Source of the DNA: Chromera velia
Lineage: Eukaryota; Sar; Chromeraceae
NCBI GenBank assembly: GCA_018398765.1
Contig: JAHBMJ010005741.1
Location: 12,613 to 68,368, forward strand
Length of the DNA stretch: 55,756 nucleotides
Direction: 5' to 3'
Part shown: one piece after another, positions 1 to 11,468 of the stretch
How the letters are laid out: every line of letters starts with the position of its first letter
Numbering within the stretch: the stretch's first letter is position 1
Notes under the pieces: model-generated
What the model saw: the letters and a program-made list of their open reading frames with translations, nothing else
What the model was told of the DNA's origin: nothing
The model's database searches: none
Translations under genes and position numbers: made by a program

Positions 1-16
1 GAGGGAGGGAGGGAGG

Positions 17-248
17 CGCGGCCCATCCACTCTAGAAAAATTGGTAAGGGGTCTTCAGCTCGGGAATATTTGGTATTGAAGACTAGAGAAAATCAGCCTT
101 CGATGGGTCAGATGTTTTGATTTGAGCAGTGTTTTTTGCCTTATTTGAGCCTTTTTGGGAAAGTTTGGCAAGGGGGGGGCAAAAAAGGGAAAATTTGGCA
201 GGGGTCTTAAAGTTCTAGTACCAAAAATTCCCGAGTGGATGGGCCGCG
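17..248. mobile_element. Small inverted-repeat (MITE-like) element in a GAGG array
   Basis: The left end reads CGCGGCCCATCCACTC (17-32) and its reverse complement lies at 233-248. Looser inverted similarity continues inward for about 15 bases (TTGGTA against TACCAA). The flanks are (GAGG)n on both sides: 1-16 and 249-264 are identical, so a target duplication exists but its length cannot be told from the microsatellite. It is 232 bp with no coding potential. A non-autonomous DNA element is inferred; a plain palindrome is the alternative. Confidence 0.55.
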
Positions 249-1426
249 GAGGGAGGGAGGGAGGGAGAGAGTGAAAGAGAGAGAGTCTCTCGTCGATATG
301 CTTGCCTCTACTGCCTCGGAAAAACAAGGTCACTAAGATTCGTCTGCTTTCCGTGGGTTTTTTGAGAAAACACAGACAATTTCGAAAGAGAGTGAGCGAA
401 TGCACACGAAAAAGAGAACACCCCTACTCTGACATATCTGAAGAGAAGTGAAACAAGGATGGAGACGGGGAGACGGATGATCGAATGAGAGAATGTCCAG
501 AAGAACTGCAAGTTTCCGCAGTAAGTGGGGACCTCGTTTGTGTGAAAGAAAATATGGCTTGACCGGTGAAAGAAGTGGATGGATGTTTTAGAGAACTGAG
601 TGGAGCTCTCTCATATATTGATATATGTCGAAGTGGTGCAGACTTCATAAATTTTATAAGCCGCATGGCATAAGCCATGGTACCAAAGACCCCGGCACTG
701 TCAGAATAAGTTGGTCGGGGCCACTACCGCGTGTGCAGAAAAAAAGTGCGGACAAGATGTACTTGCAAAAGCTCACTATAGCTGTATGTAATTGCATGAG
801 GAAATAAAAACCGGGCCCCGGCACAGCGGGCACACGCGTATCGGTGCGTGTTATTGCGTGCCGGGGCCTAGGGCCTCGGTATATCTGTCTAGTTCAGACC
901 CCCTATACGCGTTCCGGCAGAAAAAATGTTACGTTGCATGTTTTGTCACAAAAATAGAGACACACACCTCTCAAGCAAGAACAGTGGGGTATAAGGCCGT
1001 CTGCTTTGCCCTCCGAGGCGACATCCACATGTACAACGGCGAAAAGAGGCCCCAGAAGATTTCCACATTTTACATAAACTTTTGCGGATAACTGGTACGC
1101 GCGCGCGCGCGCGTACGCTCGCGCGTGCATATGCATGCATCGACTCGAGGCACTCACCTACAACGGACATTTATTTTCCAGTCTGACCTTGACGTACAGG
1201 CAGACATCAGCAGACAGCCGGCATTGCAGACCTCCAGGTCCAACTTCTATAAGCCATATATCCCGGCACTGCACAGCATACAAGCCAACAGTTGAATTGG
1301 TATGTGACGTTCAAAAGCGGTGCAGTCTCGCAACGAGCTTTTACATCGATAGTTTACATTTCAGATCCTTGATCACCCATATATAGATCTTAGCGCGCTG
1401 CTTGCGTCCCAAAAGACTCCCAAGCG

Positions 1427-3504
1427 ATGTCCGGATACACAAGGGATGCTGATCGTCTTCAGGGAGGGTCTACGTCTTCTGTCCCAAGTCAATCGATGTG
1501 CCTTGCTTGTAAACTACCACTTGAAGAGCCAACCTCGGGTAGGGGTAGACGGAGGGTATACTATCGGCGACCGCAGTGTAATGATGATCGAAGCCGAGAA
1601 CGGAGGAAAACTTCTCGTAGTCGACAAACCGTGGCAAAGAAAGACAGAGTCACTTGTCTCAGTCAAGTCTGCCAGAAAGACTTCTCGCCTGTCAACGCCC
1701 GTCACTCCCACTGTGGTGCTGTCTGTCATGTGAACAGAACCAGGAGGGAAGCCCCTAGCAGACTGAATTCGCAAACAGTTTCTCAACAGGCAGACGATGG
1801 CGGAGAAGATGCCGACGACGTCAGTCCACCTGCACTATCTTTTTTTGGACTCAGTCACCGGTATTCGATGCATGCATCTAATTCTTCACGCACTCTCTTT
1901 TTCTAGCTCTCATGTATTGTCAGCGTCTTTCTGTCTCCAGCCGTCAGGTTGCATTTCTTCTCTGCCAGCCCTCTGCTGACAGCCCTACCTCTGATTTCAG
2001 TCCTTTGATCACAGCCCTCAGCTTCCACCTCTGTGCAAGCTGCGCTTTTTCTGCTTTCGCAATCTGTGTCTGGGTACCTTGTGTCTCCCGCCATGAGCTC
2101 TTATTCCTTCTCTTCCAGCCTTCTGCTGCCAGCCATTTGCTTGCCTCCCTTTGCCGTCAGCCCTCATTTATGTCCCTGCGCCTCCATTTATGTGCTGCGC
2201 TCTTTCTCGTTCGGCTACCTTTTTCCTCCTTTCAAATTGCGCCCAGTCTGAGATCGCGTTCAGGTTACGTTCTTTCTCTTCCAGCCGCCAGCCGCCAGCC
2301 CTTTGTTTGCATCCCCTTGCTTTCAGCCCTTCACTATCATCCTTCTGCTTCCATCTCCGGGCTGAGCCACAATGTCTACGTTGTCCCGCTGTTTTCTCTA
2401 TAATGTTGTGTGCAGGAACTTGATGAAAAGCGAGAAGGAGCTCGACGCGTGCGCCGACTCCACAGACTAGACTTTCCACGCGCCCCTACCGACGCAGAGT
2501 GCATTGAAGCCGTCAAACTCTGCCGTCAAGTCGACCTCAGCGCACCGACCCGCAAAGTTTGCTGCGCTGTATGCGGGTGCCTCTCCCGGACAGCCATCTT
2601 CTTACCTGTTTGTCATTTCCTCACACTGGTCACCTCTTTGTTGGTCGTCAAGCACGCAGAAACGGGCCGTGCGGTAAAGGATGCTGTCTCAGAAGGAATG
2701 TTGCCGGCTCCTGGTTGCAACCACTGTCGAATGAGTACCCGACATTGTATGGATGATCGCTGCGGGGTCTGTGGCAAAAGACGAACCTTGACTGACGATT
2801 GCACTTGCCCAAAATTTTTGTGGGAGAAGTGGGTCCGAGTCCGAAAACGAAGACGAGTATCCGCTGGAAGAGAACAGGACGGGGACGGAGACAGCGATGG
2901 AGACGGTGCAGAGGAAGCAGGCCAGGCAGTAGATTCTGAAGCGACTGAATTCGACCGCGAAGATGTTTTGAAAGTCAACGCACTTTGCTGGCTCGCCAAT
3001 CCTTACCTCTCACCCATTATGCAGAGCGCCCCAGTAGTTTTTACACACTTGCATGGCCCGGCATGGCCAGTGCCATCCGACTCCCGGCCTTCCTCCCTGC
3101 CTGACACAGTTCGGCCTTCTTGCCTACCTGAGAGGCTTTCGATCCATTTTTCCGGCCTTTCTCCCCGTCTGACTGTCTTATGACTTTGGAGCCGCCTGCC
3201 TGTCTGACTGCCCTCCGGAGTTAGACTGTGACGCAACCCTTCTATTGGGAATTCAAAACACTTGCGTCCCTGACAGATCGATGCACCCACCTGCCTTGCT
3301 CAATCGGGTCTCTCAGACCTTTTCACGTCTCCTCCAAATAAAATTACTTTGTTTTGTCTGCAGGTACGTGTCGTTGGCAACATCCACAAGGTTGCGGCAT
3401 CAGCCATCAAAGTTGGCATCCAGAGTGCAATTCAAGGCTACAGTGAGCTCACCGGTGTGATCACATTCTCCCCCCAGGATGTACGGTCCATCATGACAAT
3501 GTGA
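1427..3504 (+). CDS. Cys-rich putative zinc-binding protein, three exons
   Basis: The proposed exons are 1427-1819, 2416 to about 3028, and 3362-3504. The first donor is GTCAGT after codon GAC, the next acceptor is TGTGTGCAG, and the last exon follows TTGTCTGCAG; all join in phase 0. The start is the ATG of MSGYTRDADRL. Exon 1 carries CLACKLPL and a later Cys/His cluster (CLSQVCQKDF, HSHCGAVCH). Exon 2 carries KVCCAVCG, then CNHC and CGVCGKRR with CTCPKF, followed by an acidic Asp/Gly stretch. The final exon reads VVGNIHKVAASAIKVGIQSA and ends SIMTM-TGA. The CxxC pairs suggest several zinc sites. I do not recognise the family; the N-terminal part of a Helitron-type protein is a weak alternative. 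The donor of exon 2 is uncertain (3029 or about 3070). A poly-pyrimidine intron separates exons 1 and 2. Confidence 0.5.
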
Positions 3505-4640
3505 TGACTGGAGGAAGCAGAGAACAAAGTGGAGCGACGTCTGCCTCGCCGTTTGAGCAGCATGAAAACGCATGTCCGGCTTTTGAACCAGGGCAGAGAC
3601 TAGGGCAGAGAAGACACCCTGCTGTCCGCCCTCCAACAAGTAGTCGAAATCTGCCGAAGTTGAAATCCGCCTAGAGCTCATCACTGATTCCTTCATACAT
3701 AATATTGTATACTTATTCATATTTTCACTTATCTATTTACCATTAAGCTAGAATGAAATTCTAGCTAAAATTCTATAAAATTAATTATAATTCAAGTTGA
3801 TTTAAATTGATTCTCTAGCTAAAATTTAAAAAAAAAGTTGAAACTTTAAATTTTAATACTTGATAGATTCTTTTTTTTATTTTTAAATGAGAGTATGTAC
3901 ATTTCAAGCTGAAATATCACATGGCCCCAAAAATTAAATTATGTTTAATTGTGCTGAAATCCCATAAAATCCTAGTGTAAAAGCCTATAAAGTCCTTCTT
4001 TCTTTGTTTTATTATGTTTTGTTAGCCAAATAATATTGCACGTATATATGAGTCTTTAGATCTAAATCATCATCTCTGTGAGAAGTTCGGTCCTGGTGGG
4101 TCCGATATCTCAGTGTCCCGCCGCCTCACACAATTGCGCAGCCTTGTGTCAGACACAGATTGAGGCGTACACGAGCTGACGCGCGCAGCACGCAATGCAT
4201 GCATTAGGATTAAATTGCTTTGTATGTATTGCTGATCAAATCTGGTTGGAGAGAGACAGACAGGCAGGTGGAAAGGGCCGAACAGTACTATCTAGATGCT
4301 GTGTGGTAGGTCCATGATGTTTGTGACTTCGTAGGGAGTGAGTGACTGCGTGTAGAGAAGGACTCTCGAGAGATCTGTGTTCGTGTCGTGTAGATGTCTT
4401 CATATCGCGGTAGCTCGATCTTCTAGCTTCACTCTACTAGACAGGACCAAAGTTTCCAGTATCTCGCATTAACATTTTTTTTTAAGAAATAAATTTTAAC
4501 ATGCAGAGTCTCGTATTAATATTTAGTGCATGTTTTATATGGTGACTGTATACGTATGATTACATATATTAATATATATGTATACGTGGCAAATGCTTCG
4601 ATTCGGGCGTTGGGCTGTGGGAACGAGGCGCCAACAGAGC
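3505..4640. other. AT-rich spacer, no gene seen
   Basis: From about 3700 to 4060 the sequence is strongly AT-rich with short inverted repeats such as TAGAATGAAATTCTA. From 4080 to 4480 composition returns to average, with one TGCATGCA at about 4195. I see no reading frame, RNA gene or bounded element. Confidence 0.5.
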
Positions 4641-4659
4641 TATATATATATATATATAG

Positions 4660-4990
4660 GAAGGTGGACCGTGCCGCTGTGCTTCTTGCAGTCGTTCCTG
4701 CCGTTGCACTGTGCGGAGTTCTGGGTCTGTTCGGGTAATGATTTTTTGGCACTCCCTTCTATGGTGCGCCCGCCACCGTCCAGTTGTGGTCTTTCTCTGC
4801 GACCCCCTTTGTGTTGAACTCCTTCAACTCCTTCAAAGGACAGTTCAACAAGGTGTACGCAGACGAGGCAGAGGCAAAGAAGCGCTTCAACATCATTCGT
4901 TCTGGTGAAGGATCAGTCAGAAAAGTTCTTCGTCAATTCAGAGGCCAGAGGCTGATTTTGAGTTATTCTTCAACGGAGCCAATGGTCCGT
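4660..4990 (+). pseudogene. Cathepsin-like I29 propeptide fragment
   Basis: The frame at about 4808-4905 reads NSFNSFKGQFNKVYADEAEA followed by KKRFNII. This matches the start of the I29 inhibitor propeptide of papain-family cysteine proteases (FxxFKxxFxKxYADExEExxRFxIF). Just upstream, about 4667-4735, a hydrophobic run (AAVLLAVVPAVALCGVLGLF) followed by GTAATG could be a membrane-anchor exon; membrane-anchored cathepsin L is known in apicomplexans. I could not find the rest of the propeptide or the catalytic CGSCWAF, HG and NSW blocks downstream, and the phases of the two candidate exons do not join cleanly. It is therefore a gene fragment or a gene whose other exons I cannot see. Papain-family identity is moderately secure; activity cannot be claimed. 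Confidence 0.4.
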
Positions 4991-5697
4991 ATTGGTCTGA
5001 ATGGCTTTCAGCTTGTCCCCTCTTTTTCTGCATTGTTGTATCCCTGTGCTGGCCTTTGTGCTTCTTTGAATCTTTCACATTTCCTTTTGACGCCTTCTAT
5101 TCGGCTCTATCCGTGGTTCGGCAAGGATACGTGACGACCGGTACATGATGATACCCATGACGCTGTCTCACACTTGTCAGAGTGAGTCAGTGGTGAACTT
5201 TTTTATCCTCAATGGAATCCCAACGATTCTGTGCCATACGCAGTCAGAGGCATTATGTATGGTCCTCTCCCCATGCATGCATGTTCGCTCCTGTGCAGAG
5301 CGACGGGTAGCACGGGGTAGCAACGCGTACTCTACGGGGAAATTCCTCGAGCCGCTCTGTTGAAAGCACAACTACGGGAACAACAAGCACAGGGTAAGCA
5401 GTTTATCATTATTGTTGTTGTTATGATTTTGAGTAAGCCGGGTGGAGCCAAGCTCCTGACATTCCATATACTCTTCTCTTCTGATTCTCAATTGTGGGCG
5501 CAACGCCTCTGCCTGCCGTTCTCCTTTTCCTGATGGACAAAAACCAGAAGGCGTTCCCGAAATTAATCAGATACTTTTGCTGTTCCCTAGTCGCATGATC
5601 GCACGTACCACGACGCCAGCAAAGGGACTTTCTAATGGTATGTGCTCTCTTTCTGTCCCTCGATTGACATGCAGGGCGCCTTCCAGTTCGAGAACAG

Positions 5698-5829
5698 ATC
5701 CAGAGGGGACCCCAGAGAGAGAGGTCTGAGACTGGACAGGGAAAGGGACAAATCCAGAGGGGACCCCAGAGAGAGAGGTCTGAGACTGGACAGGGAAAGG
5801 GACAGATCCAGAGGGGACCTGTGCCTGCG
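5698..5829 (+). repeat. 54-bp tandem repeat, about 2.4 copies
   Basis: Units start at 5698, 5752 and 5806 (the last partial). The first two differ by about one base. Because 54 is a multiple of three, all frames repeat as an 18-residue period; one frame reads SRGDPRERGLRLDRERDK. It lies in the 5' part of the proline-rich gene region, after the acceptor-like ACATGCAG at 5667-5674. Confidence 0.8.
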
Positions 5830-5892
5830 TCAATCTGGAGGGGGGGTTTTGGAGGAGGGGTCTTCGGGCTGGGAGAGAGGCCCTCTCTCTAG

Positions 5893-8539
5893 AGCCCCCC
5901 CTCGCCCTCGGAGAGTATCATCAGCATTTACGAGAGTGACGATAGACTCTTCGACGCTCCCGAGACTCCCGCGGAGCCGCCTGCAGGTGAGCCTCAGCCA
6001 ATGGACGAAGACAAACCTGGTGAAGGAGAGGCAGAGAAGGAAGAGCCAGTCCCAGCAACCCCCCCCGAGGCTCATTCACAGCCCGGCGTACCTAGGTAGC
6101 ACACGGCCTCCCCCCCCCCTGCACCTGGGCGCTATGTCTCTCGTCTCTCTCCCGTTCCCTCTCAGCCCCACCCCAATCTTGTTGTCGCACACCCATTCTC
6201 TCCTGTCTCCCCTCACGCAGCAGCTGCCCGTGTGTCTCCCGTTCCAATGTACCAACAGGCACCACGACTGCAGACCAACGCATCCCCTGCAGCACACCAA
6301 AAGGCCCAGCTCCCTGTCATATACGCCCCCTCCCCCCCCGGCGTGATCTCTCCGGTGCCTCACGCAGGTGCCTCCAAACACACGGTCTTCATGCGCAGAG
6401 ACGCCTCCCCGGCGGCGCACGGTCACGTGATGATGCCCGTCGCCGCGTTCTCCCCAGGCAGGACCTTAGTTGCCTCTCCCTACCCTCACCCTGCTGCTGC
6501 TGCTGTTGTGGCTGCACCGCCCCAGCAAGCACCCCATCAACCGTAACCGCAGCGTGCGCAAGGAGAGGAGCTACAGCAGCCAGCTCCAGTACCCGCCGCC
6601 CCCCTCGGAACAGTGCAGCATCCAGCGGCAGGAACAGTCGTGAATGCCCAGGCTGGCGCTCCCCAGATCCAACACTGCTTTTCGGGACCTCCTGCAATCT
6701 CCCCGGTCTTTCGGCCTGGCTTCTCTCGGTTGAACCAGCCAGGTCAGCCAGCGGCTGTCATGCCTCCTCAAGGGGCGTCGCCTCTGCGGGTGTCTCCCTC
6801 GAACTCCTTTCACATCCACATGCTCCAACAACCTCAGGGAGGGTCACTCTAGCTTGATCTCGCCCCAGGCGGCAAGGGTCGTTCCTTTCCCAGGTACCGG
6901 GACCCAACCGCATCCTTCCGGGGGGTGTGTGCATTAGCTGGTGCACCAGAAGACAGCGGCTCTGCCAGTGAACACGCTTGCAGCTGCAGCCCCAGCAGGA
7001 GACAGGAGAGGGGGGCTGAACGAATCGGGTGCTGAGGGGACTGGTGACTTCCAGGCGATGGAGGAAGAGAGCGAAGAAGATGGAGAAAAGGAAGAGCCAG
7101 CCCCCCCCGCAGACGCACCTGCAGAAGCGGAGACCCCCGCTGACCCTGCCCCTGTCACGGGCCCTGTGGAGGCGGTTGCCGGTGTTCCTGCTCCCGCCTC
7201 CTCTGGAACAGTGAAGAGGAGCCTCCCTCCTTCTTTCATTCTCGCCGGCCTGACGAACATTGTCAAGAAAACAAACAACAGCCAGGCCTCCCGCCTCCCC
7301 CTCTTTGGGCAAGTGTGTGCTTTGCGGCCACACAAGTACGGGTACTTGCTGAAGAAACGCCCCCTAGAGGTCAGTTCAAGCTTGGGGATTCCTGCACGAT
7401 AAATTTGAAGTTTGACAAAGTTGGCATCGCAATAGAGGCAGAGAGAAATAAAGCACAGCCGCGTGCCTGAGAGGAAGTTCCCCGTGCAAGTTTTTTCGAC
7501 TCTAACCGACGTCAGTCGCAAGAAGTTGAGACAAATGGTCTTGCATGTAGAAGAAGGGAGGGAGGGAGCCTGAGATTCTGTGAGTTCACAACTTTGGTAT
7601 TCTTCTGCATGCCCGCCGACAATGTCTGCGAGAAAGTAGTCTTCCTGCTTGTGTGTGGGGCCCCGCGTAACCTTTCTGCCTCCGAATTTTGCCTGGAGAG
7701 GAGAGGAGAGGATGACTTCGCATAACTCGACACGGTGACGTTTCATTTCTCTTCTGTGTGTGTTCTGTTCTTGCAGACGCTCGGAGACTTTCTGAAGGCA
7801 AAAGAGATCAGTGATGGTGACTTCCAGCAGGTCTGCACTAGGGGGGGCATTTAATTTTGGAGTGAGAGAGAAAATTGGGGGGGGGGCTGTGGAGCTGGAT
7901 GGCGGCCTCTTTCTTTGACGTGCAAAACACACTTTATTGTCCCGATCAAATTCAAATGTCTGCTTTGACGATTGACTGTTCACTTTCGATGCCTCGATGA
8001 CTTTTAACTTGTGGACAGTCGAAGGTCTTGCACCCACTCGGATCTCCCTCTTGCTCTCCTGCCAGTATGCCTCCACCTGCCTTCCTCTCTGCCTGTCATC
8101 TTTCACGTCTTGCTTTCCACGGCTGTCGTTTGCTTGGAAGAAAGTCAGCCCTCCGTAAGGACCTCTGCGTGCACTCTTTTGCCAATCAGTCCGGTTCTGA
8201 CCGTACACACTCGGCATGACTTCACATGACTCTTTTTATCATTCACTTCTAAACAAGAATTACAGAAAGTCGATTGATGAACTGAATGCAGCCCGAGGAC
8301 GAGGACCCCATGCCCTGGCAAAACACAAGAAGATCGACAAACCACCAGGCAGCGTCAGTCTGAACGTGCATGCAGGGATAATGCGGGGAAATTAGAGTCT
8401 TGTCGACGCATTTCCACCGAGCTTGCAGGAGTCGTTGAAAGAGTACGACTGCCGCTATCTGAGGGGTGGATACAATTTGAACGCGCGTGTGCTTGGAATT
8501 GACACCCTCCAGCATGCGGCCGAGATTCTCAGAATGTAG
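5893..8539 (+). CDS. Acidic/proline-rich protein of unknown function, multi-exon
   Basis: The last four exons are well defined and all in phase 0: 6938-7369 (ends KKRPLE, donor GTCAGT), 7777-7830 (TLGDFLKAKEISDGDFQQ), 8258-8353 (starts NYRKSIDELNAARG, donor GTCAGT) and 8429-8539 (starts ESLKEYDCRYLRGGYN, ends EILRM-TAG). The 6938 exon has an acidic stretch (EEESEEDGEKEEP), an Ala/Pro-rich linker, then ILAGLTNIVKKTNN. Upstream, one frame holds SESIISIYESDDRLFDAPE and similar acidic/proline text from 5893, and runs to 6852 as a Pro/Ala/Val-rich low-complexity region, but with in-frame TAG at 6097 and TAA at 6544. These are either inside unrecognised introns or real lesions. I recognise no domain; a disordered scaffold or nuclear protein would fit. 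The 5' end is not resolved. Confidence 0.55.
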
Positions 8540-8791
8540 TCATTCTTTCAGCTCGCTGTCTCGTCTGTATGTTCCCAGTCTGCTTCTCTTTTTTTTTCTC
8601 ATCACGGTTGCATTCCAGGGGAAGGTATGAAGCGTGACCTCAAATTCAGAGCCCGTCTTTTCATTCCTCTCGATTCAAGGTGTGAGCTTGCGCGTGTGCT
8701 CGAGTGAGCCTTCGGTCTGTGTCATTTGTCCTGAGGTGAGGGGAGGGTGAAGGAGCGGGGGCACAACGAAGGCCTGAACGAGGGCAGTAGC

Positions 8792-9199
8792 ATCTCTCTC
8801 AGGGATCGACGTGAACGCATTCATTCGTGGGTGGGTGGGCCTCCCTTTCGAGCGGGCGTGCCGAGCTAAGGAGACGGGGGCGGCGGCACCAGTGTCTCTC
8901 TCAGGGATCGACGTGAACGCATTCATTCGTGGGTGGGTGGACCTCCCTTTCGAGCGGGCGGGCCGAGCTAAGGAGACGGGGGCGGCGGCACCAGTATCTC
9001 TCTCAGGGATCGACGTGAACGCATTCATTCGTGGGTGGGTGGGCCTCCCTTTCGAGCGGGCGGGCCGAGCTAAGGAGAAGGGGGCGGGGGCAGTAGCATC
9101 TCTCTCAGGGATCGACGTGAACGCATTCATTCGTGGGTGGGTGGGCCTCCCTTTCGAGCGGGCGGGCCGAGCTAAGGAGAAGGGGGCGGCGATGGCGGG
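8792..9199. repeat. Minisatellite, four copies of a 102-bp unit
   Basis: AGGGATCGAC starts at 8801, 8903, 9005 and 9107, an exact 102-bp period. Copies differ at a few positions, for example GGCGGCGGCACCAGT against GGCGGGGGCAGTAGC. The array is GC-rich. Both strands stay open across it because 102 is a multiple of three. On the plus strand the 34-residue period contains VNAFIRGWVGLPFERAGRAK; on the minus strand MNAFTSIPERD. I treat these as by-products of a repeat, since no splice context ties either frame to a gene. Confidence 0.85.
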
Positions 9200-10226
9200 C
9201 AGGCACAGCGGGGAGAGTTAGGAAGGGGGTCGTTCCTTGTGGTGTTGTAAGACCCCCCTCAGCGGGTGTCCACCCACCGGCATGCACAGCATTCCGCGGA
9301 ACGGCCCTTGACCAGACTCTAGAGGGGGCTTCTCATCGTTGACGGACAAATGACACAGACGCGCGTGCCTGTTTGCGTACTTGTGACCGTGATTGTTTCG
9401 ACGCTTCCCAGCTTTAGTAGATTCCAGAAAATCGTCCAGCTCTTCATTAAAATTTTGCAGCTGGATGTGAATGTAGCGTTTCTCTCTTTCGCGTTGCTTC
9501 ATGTTCTCTATCCTCTTGGCCCTCGCTCTCACTTCTTTCGTTCCTGCAGGGAAAGCGAGCAGACGACGGCAAGTTCTCCAACTACCCGAATTGACTAAGT
9601 GAGATCGGCAGGCAGCGGTCGATTATGGAGGAGTTGGAGGAGGCGAAGGGAAGAAAGGAAGGAAGAGGACGGGGAGGGCGATCACGGAGAGGCACAGGTT
9701 GTGTCCCCCCGGATACGGGGTTGCGGGAGGGGGTGTGCAGTCGCCACTGGGAGGAGAGGCACAGCTGCCAGTCGATGGGGGGGGGCACTGAATTCATGCA
9801 GGCAGAGAATGAATGAGGGCGTCTGCGGATTCTTTGTGTCTGCCTGACATGGAAGGGAGAGAGAAAGGACCGACCGTACCTCTGTGTTCGGCTTCACTTG
9901 AAAACTGCAAGGAGCTCTCTGTCGTCTTTTCTGCTCTTCTGTGAGTCTGCAGCATCCATCTTGTCTTTCATCTTTCCTCTCCTCCGAGCCAAGTCTCGAC
10001 CTTTGTCTTTTTGAGGCATATATCCGCAATATAATTGAGTACCAGTCGTGAAGAATTCAACACAATTCATCAAACGTGTTTTGCTGCGAGCATTCAACAC
10101 TCACTGTGGCGTACGTTCAGGTCCATATTGTCTCGAAATTCAGACTGAAAGTAACTGAAAGACGAAAAAATTTACCACTGCTTACAATTTCGACGCCTAG
10201 TTTCGACGCATAGTACAGTATTTGGT
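9200..10226. other. Spacer with one possible terminal exon
   Basis: The only coding-like signal is at 9550-9594: acceptor TTCCTGCAG, then GKRADDGKFSNYPN and TGA. It could be the last exon of a plus-strand gene, but I find no partner exons between the minisatellite and this point. The remainder (9600-10226) is average composition with purine-rich runs and no convincing frame. Confidence 0.25.
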
Positions 10227-10234
10227 TCTGCATG

Positions 10235-10724
10235 TCTAGGGGTGGTCGCTAGATAGATTATACATATTAGATCTTCAAAAAAAAGAATCTATCTAACTAA
10301 TCTAAATAATCTAAACTAATCTATAAAAACCTCATCCAGAAACTTCTCCTAGAACTTATCGGTAAACACTGAAGTCTCGGAATTTCTACTCCCAAGTAAC
10401 TCAAGCTCTTTCCTAGACTCTTTCCCGCGGTTAGAGAGATTGATCTCCAACTAGATCTCCAAAGAGAGATTGCAGATCTTTAAGAAGATTTGAAAGTTAA
10501 TGATCATCGTTGAGCTGGCCTAGGAGCTGGCACACTCAAGAAGACGCAGAAGAGCAGCCTGGACGCCGAGCCTGGCTGCCGAGCGGAGGGCCCCAAAGAG
10601 CATAATCTGATCTAAATTTAAGTTAATTTTATGATTTAGATTTTTTAGAGAGATCATTATATTAGATTTGGGGGGGTAGAAAATCTAATCTAACATAAAA
10701 TATATCTAAAGACCACGCCTATAG
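10235..10724. mobile_element. 490-bp non-autonomous DNA transposon, 8-bp target duplication
   Basis: TCTGCATG at 10227-10234 and again at 10725-10732 forms a perfect 8-bp target duplication. The element starts TCTAGGGGTGGTCGCTAGAT and ends CTAAAGACCACGCCTATAG, so the termini are imperfect inverted repeats (TAGGGGTGGTC against TAGGCGTGGTC). Inside it is AT-rich with TCTAA motifs and no ORF. The 8-bp duplication fits the hAT superfamily; superfamily assignment is inference. Confidence 0.75.
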
Positions 10725-10732
10725 TCTGCATG

Positions 10733-11460
<728 letters not shown>

Positions 11461-11468
11461 TTTGGCAC

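Noticed and set aside
1080-1140. CG/CA alternating run as a regulatory island
   Set aside because: It is a short simple repeat without other support.
5893-8539. Reassigned UAA/UAG codons
   Set aside because: The evidence is two stops in one low-complexity gene and one in a damaged kinase; the RT stops are in a dead element and the 8537 gene ends in TAG. Introns, decay and base errors explain them more simply.
8792-9199. CRISPR array
   Set aside because: The units are contiguous 102-bp tandem copies without unique spacers, in a eukaryotic context.
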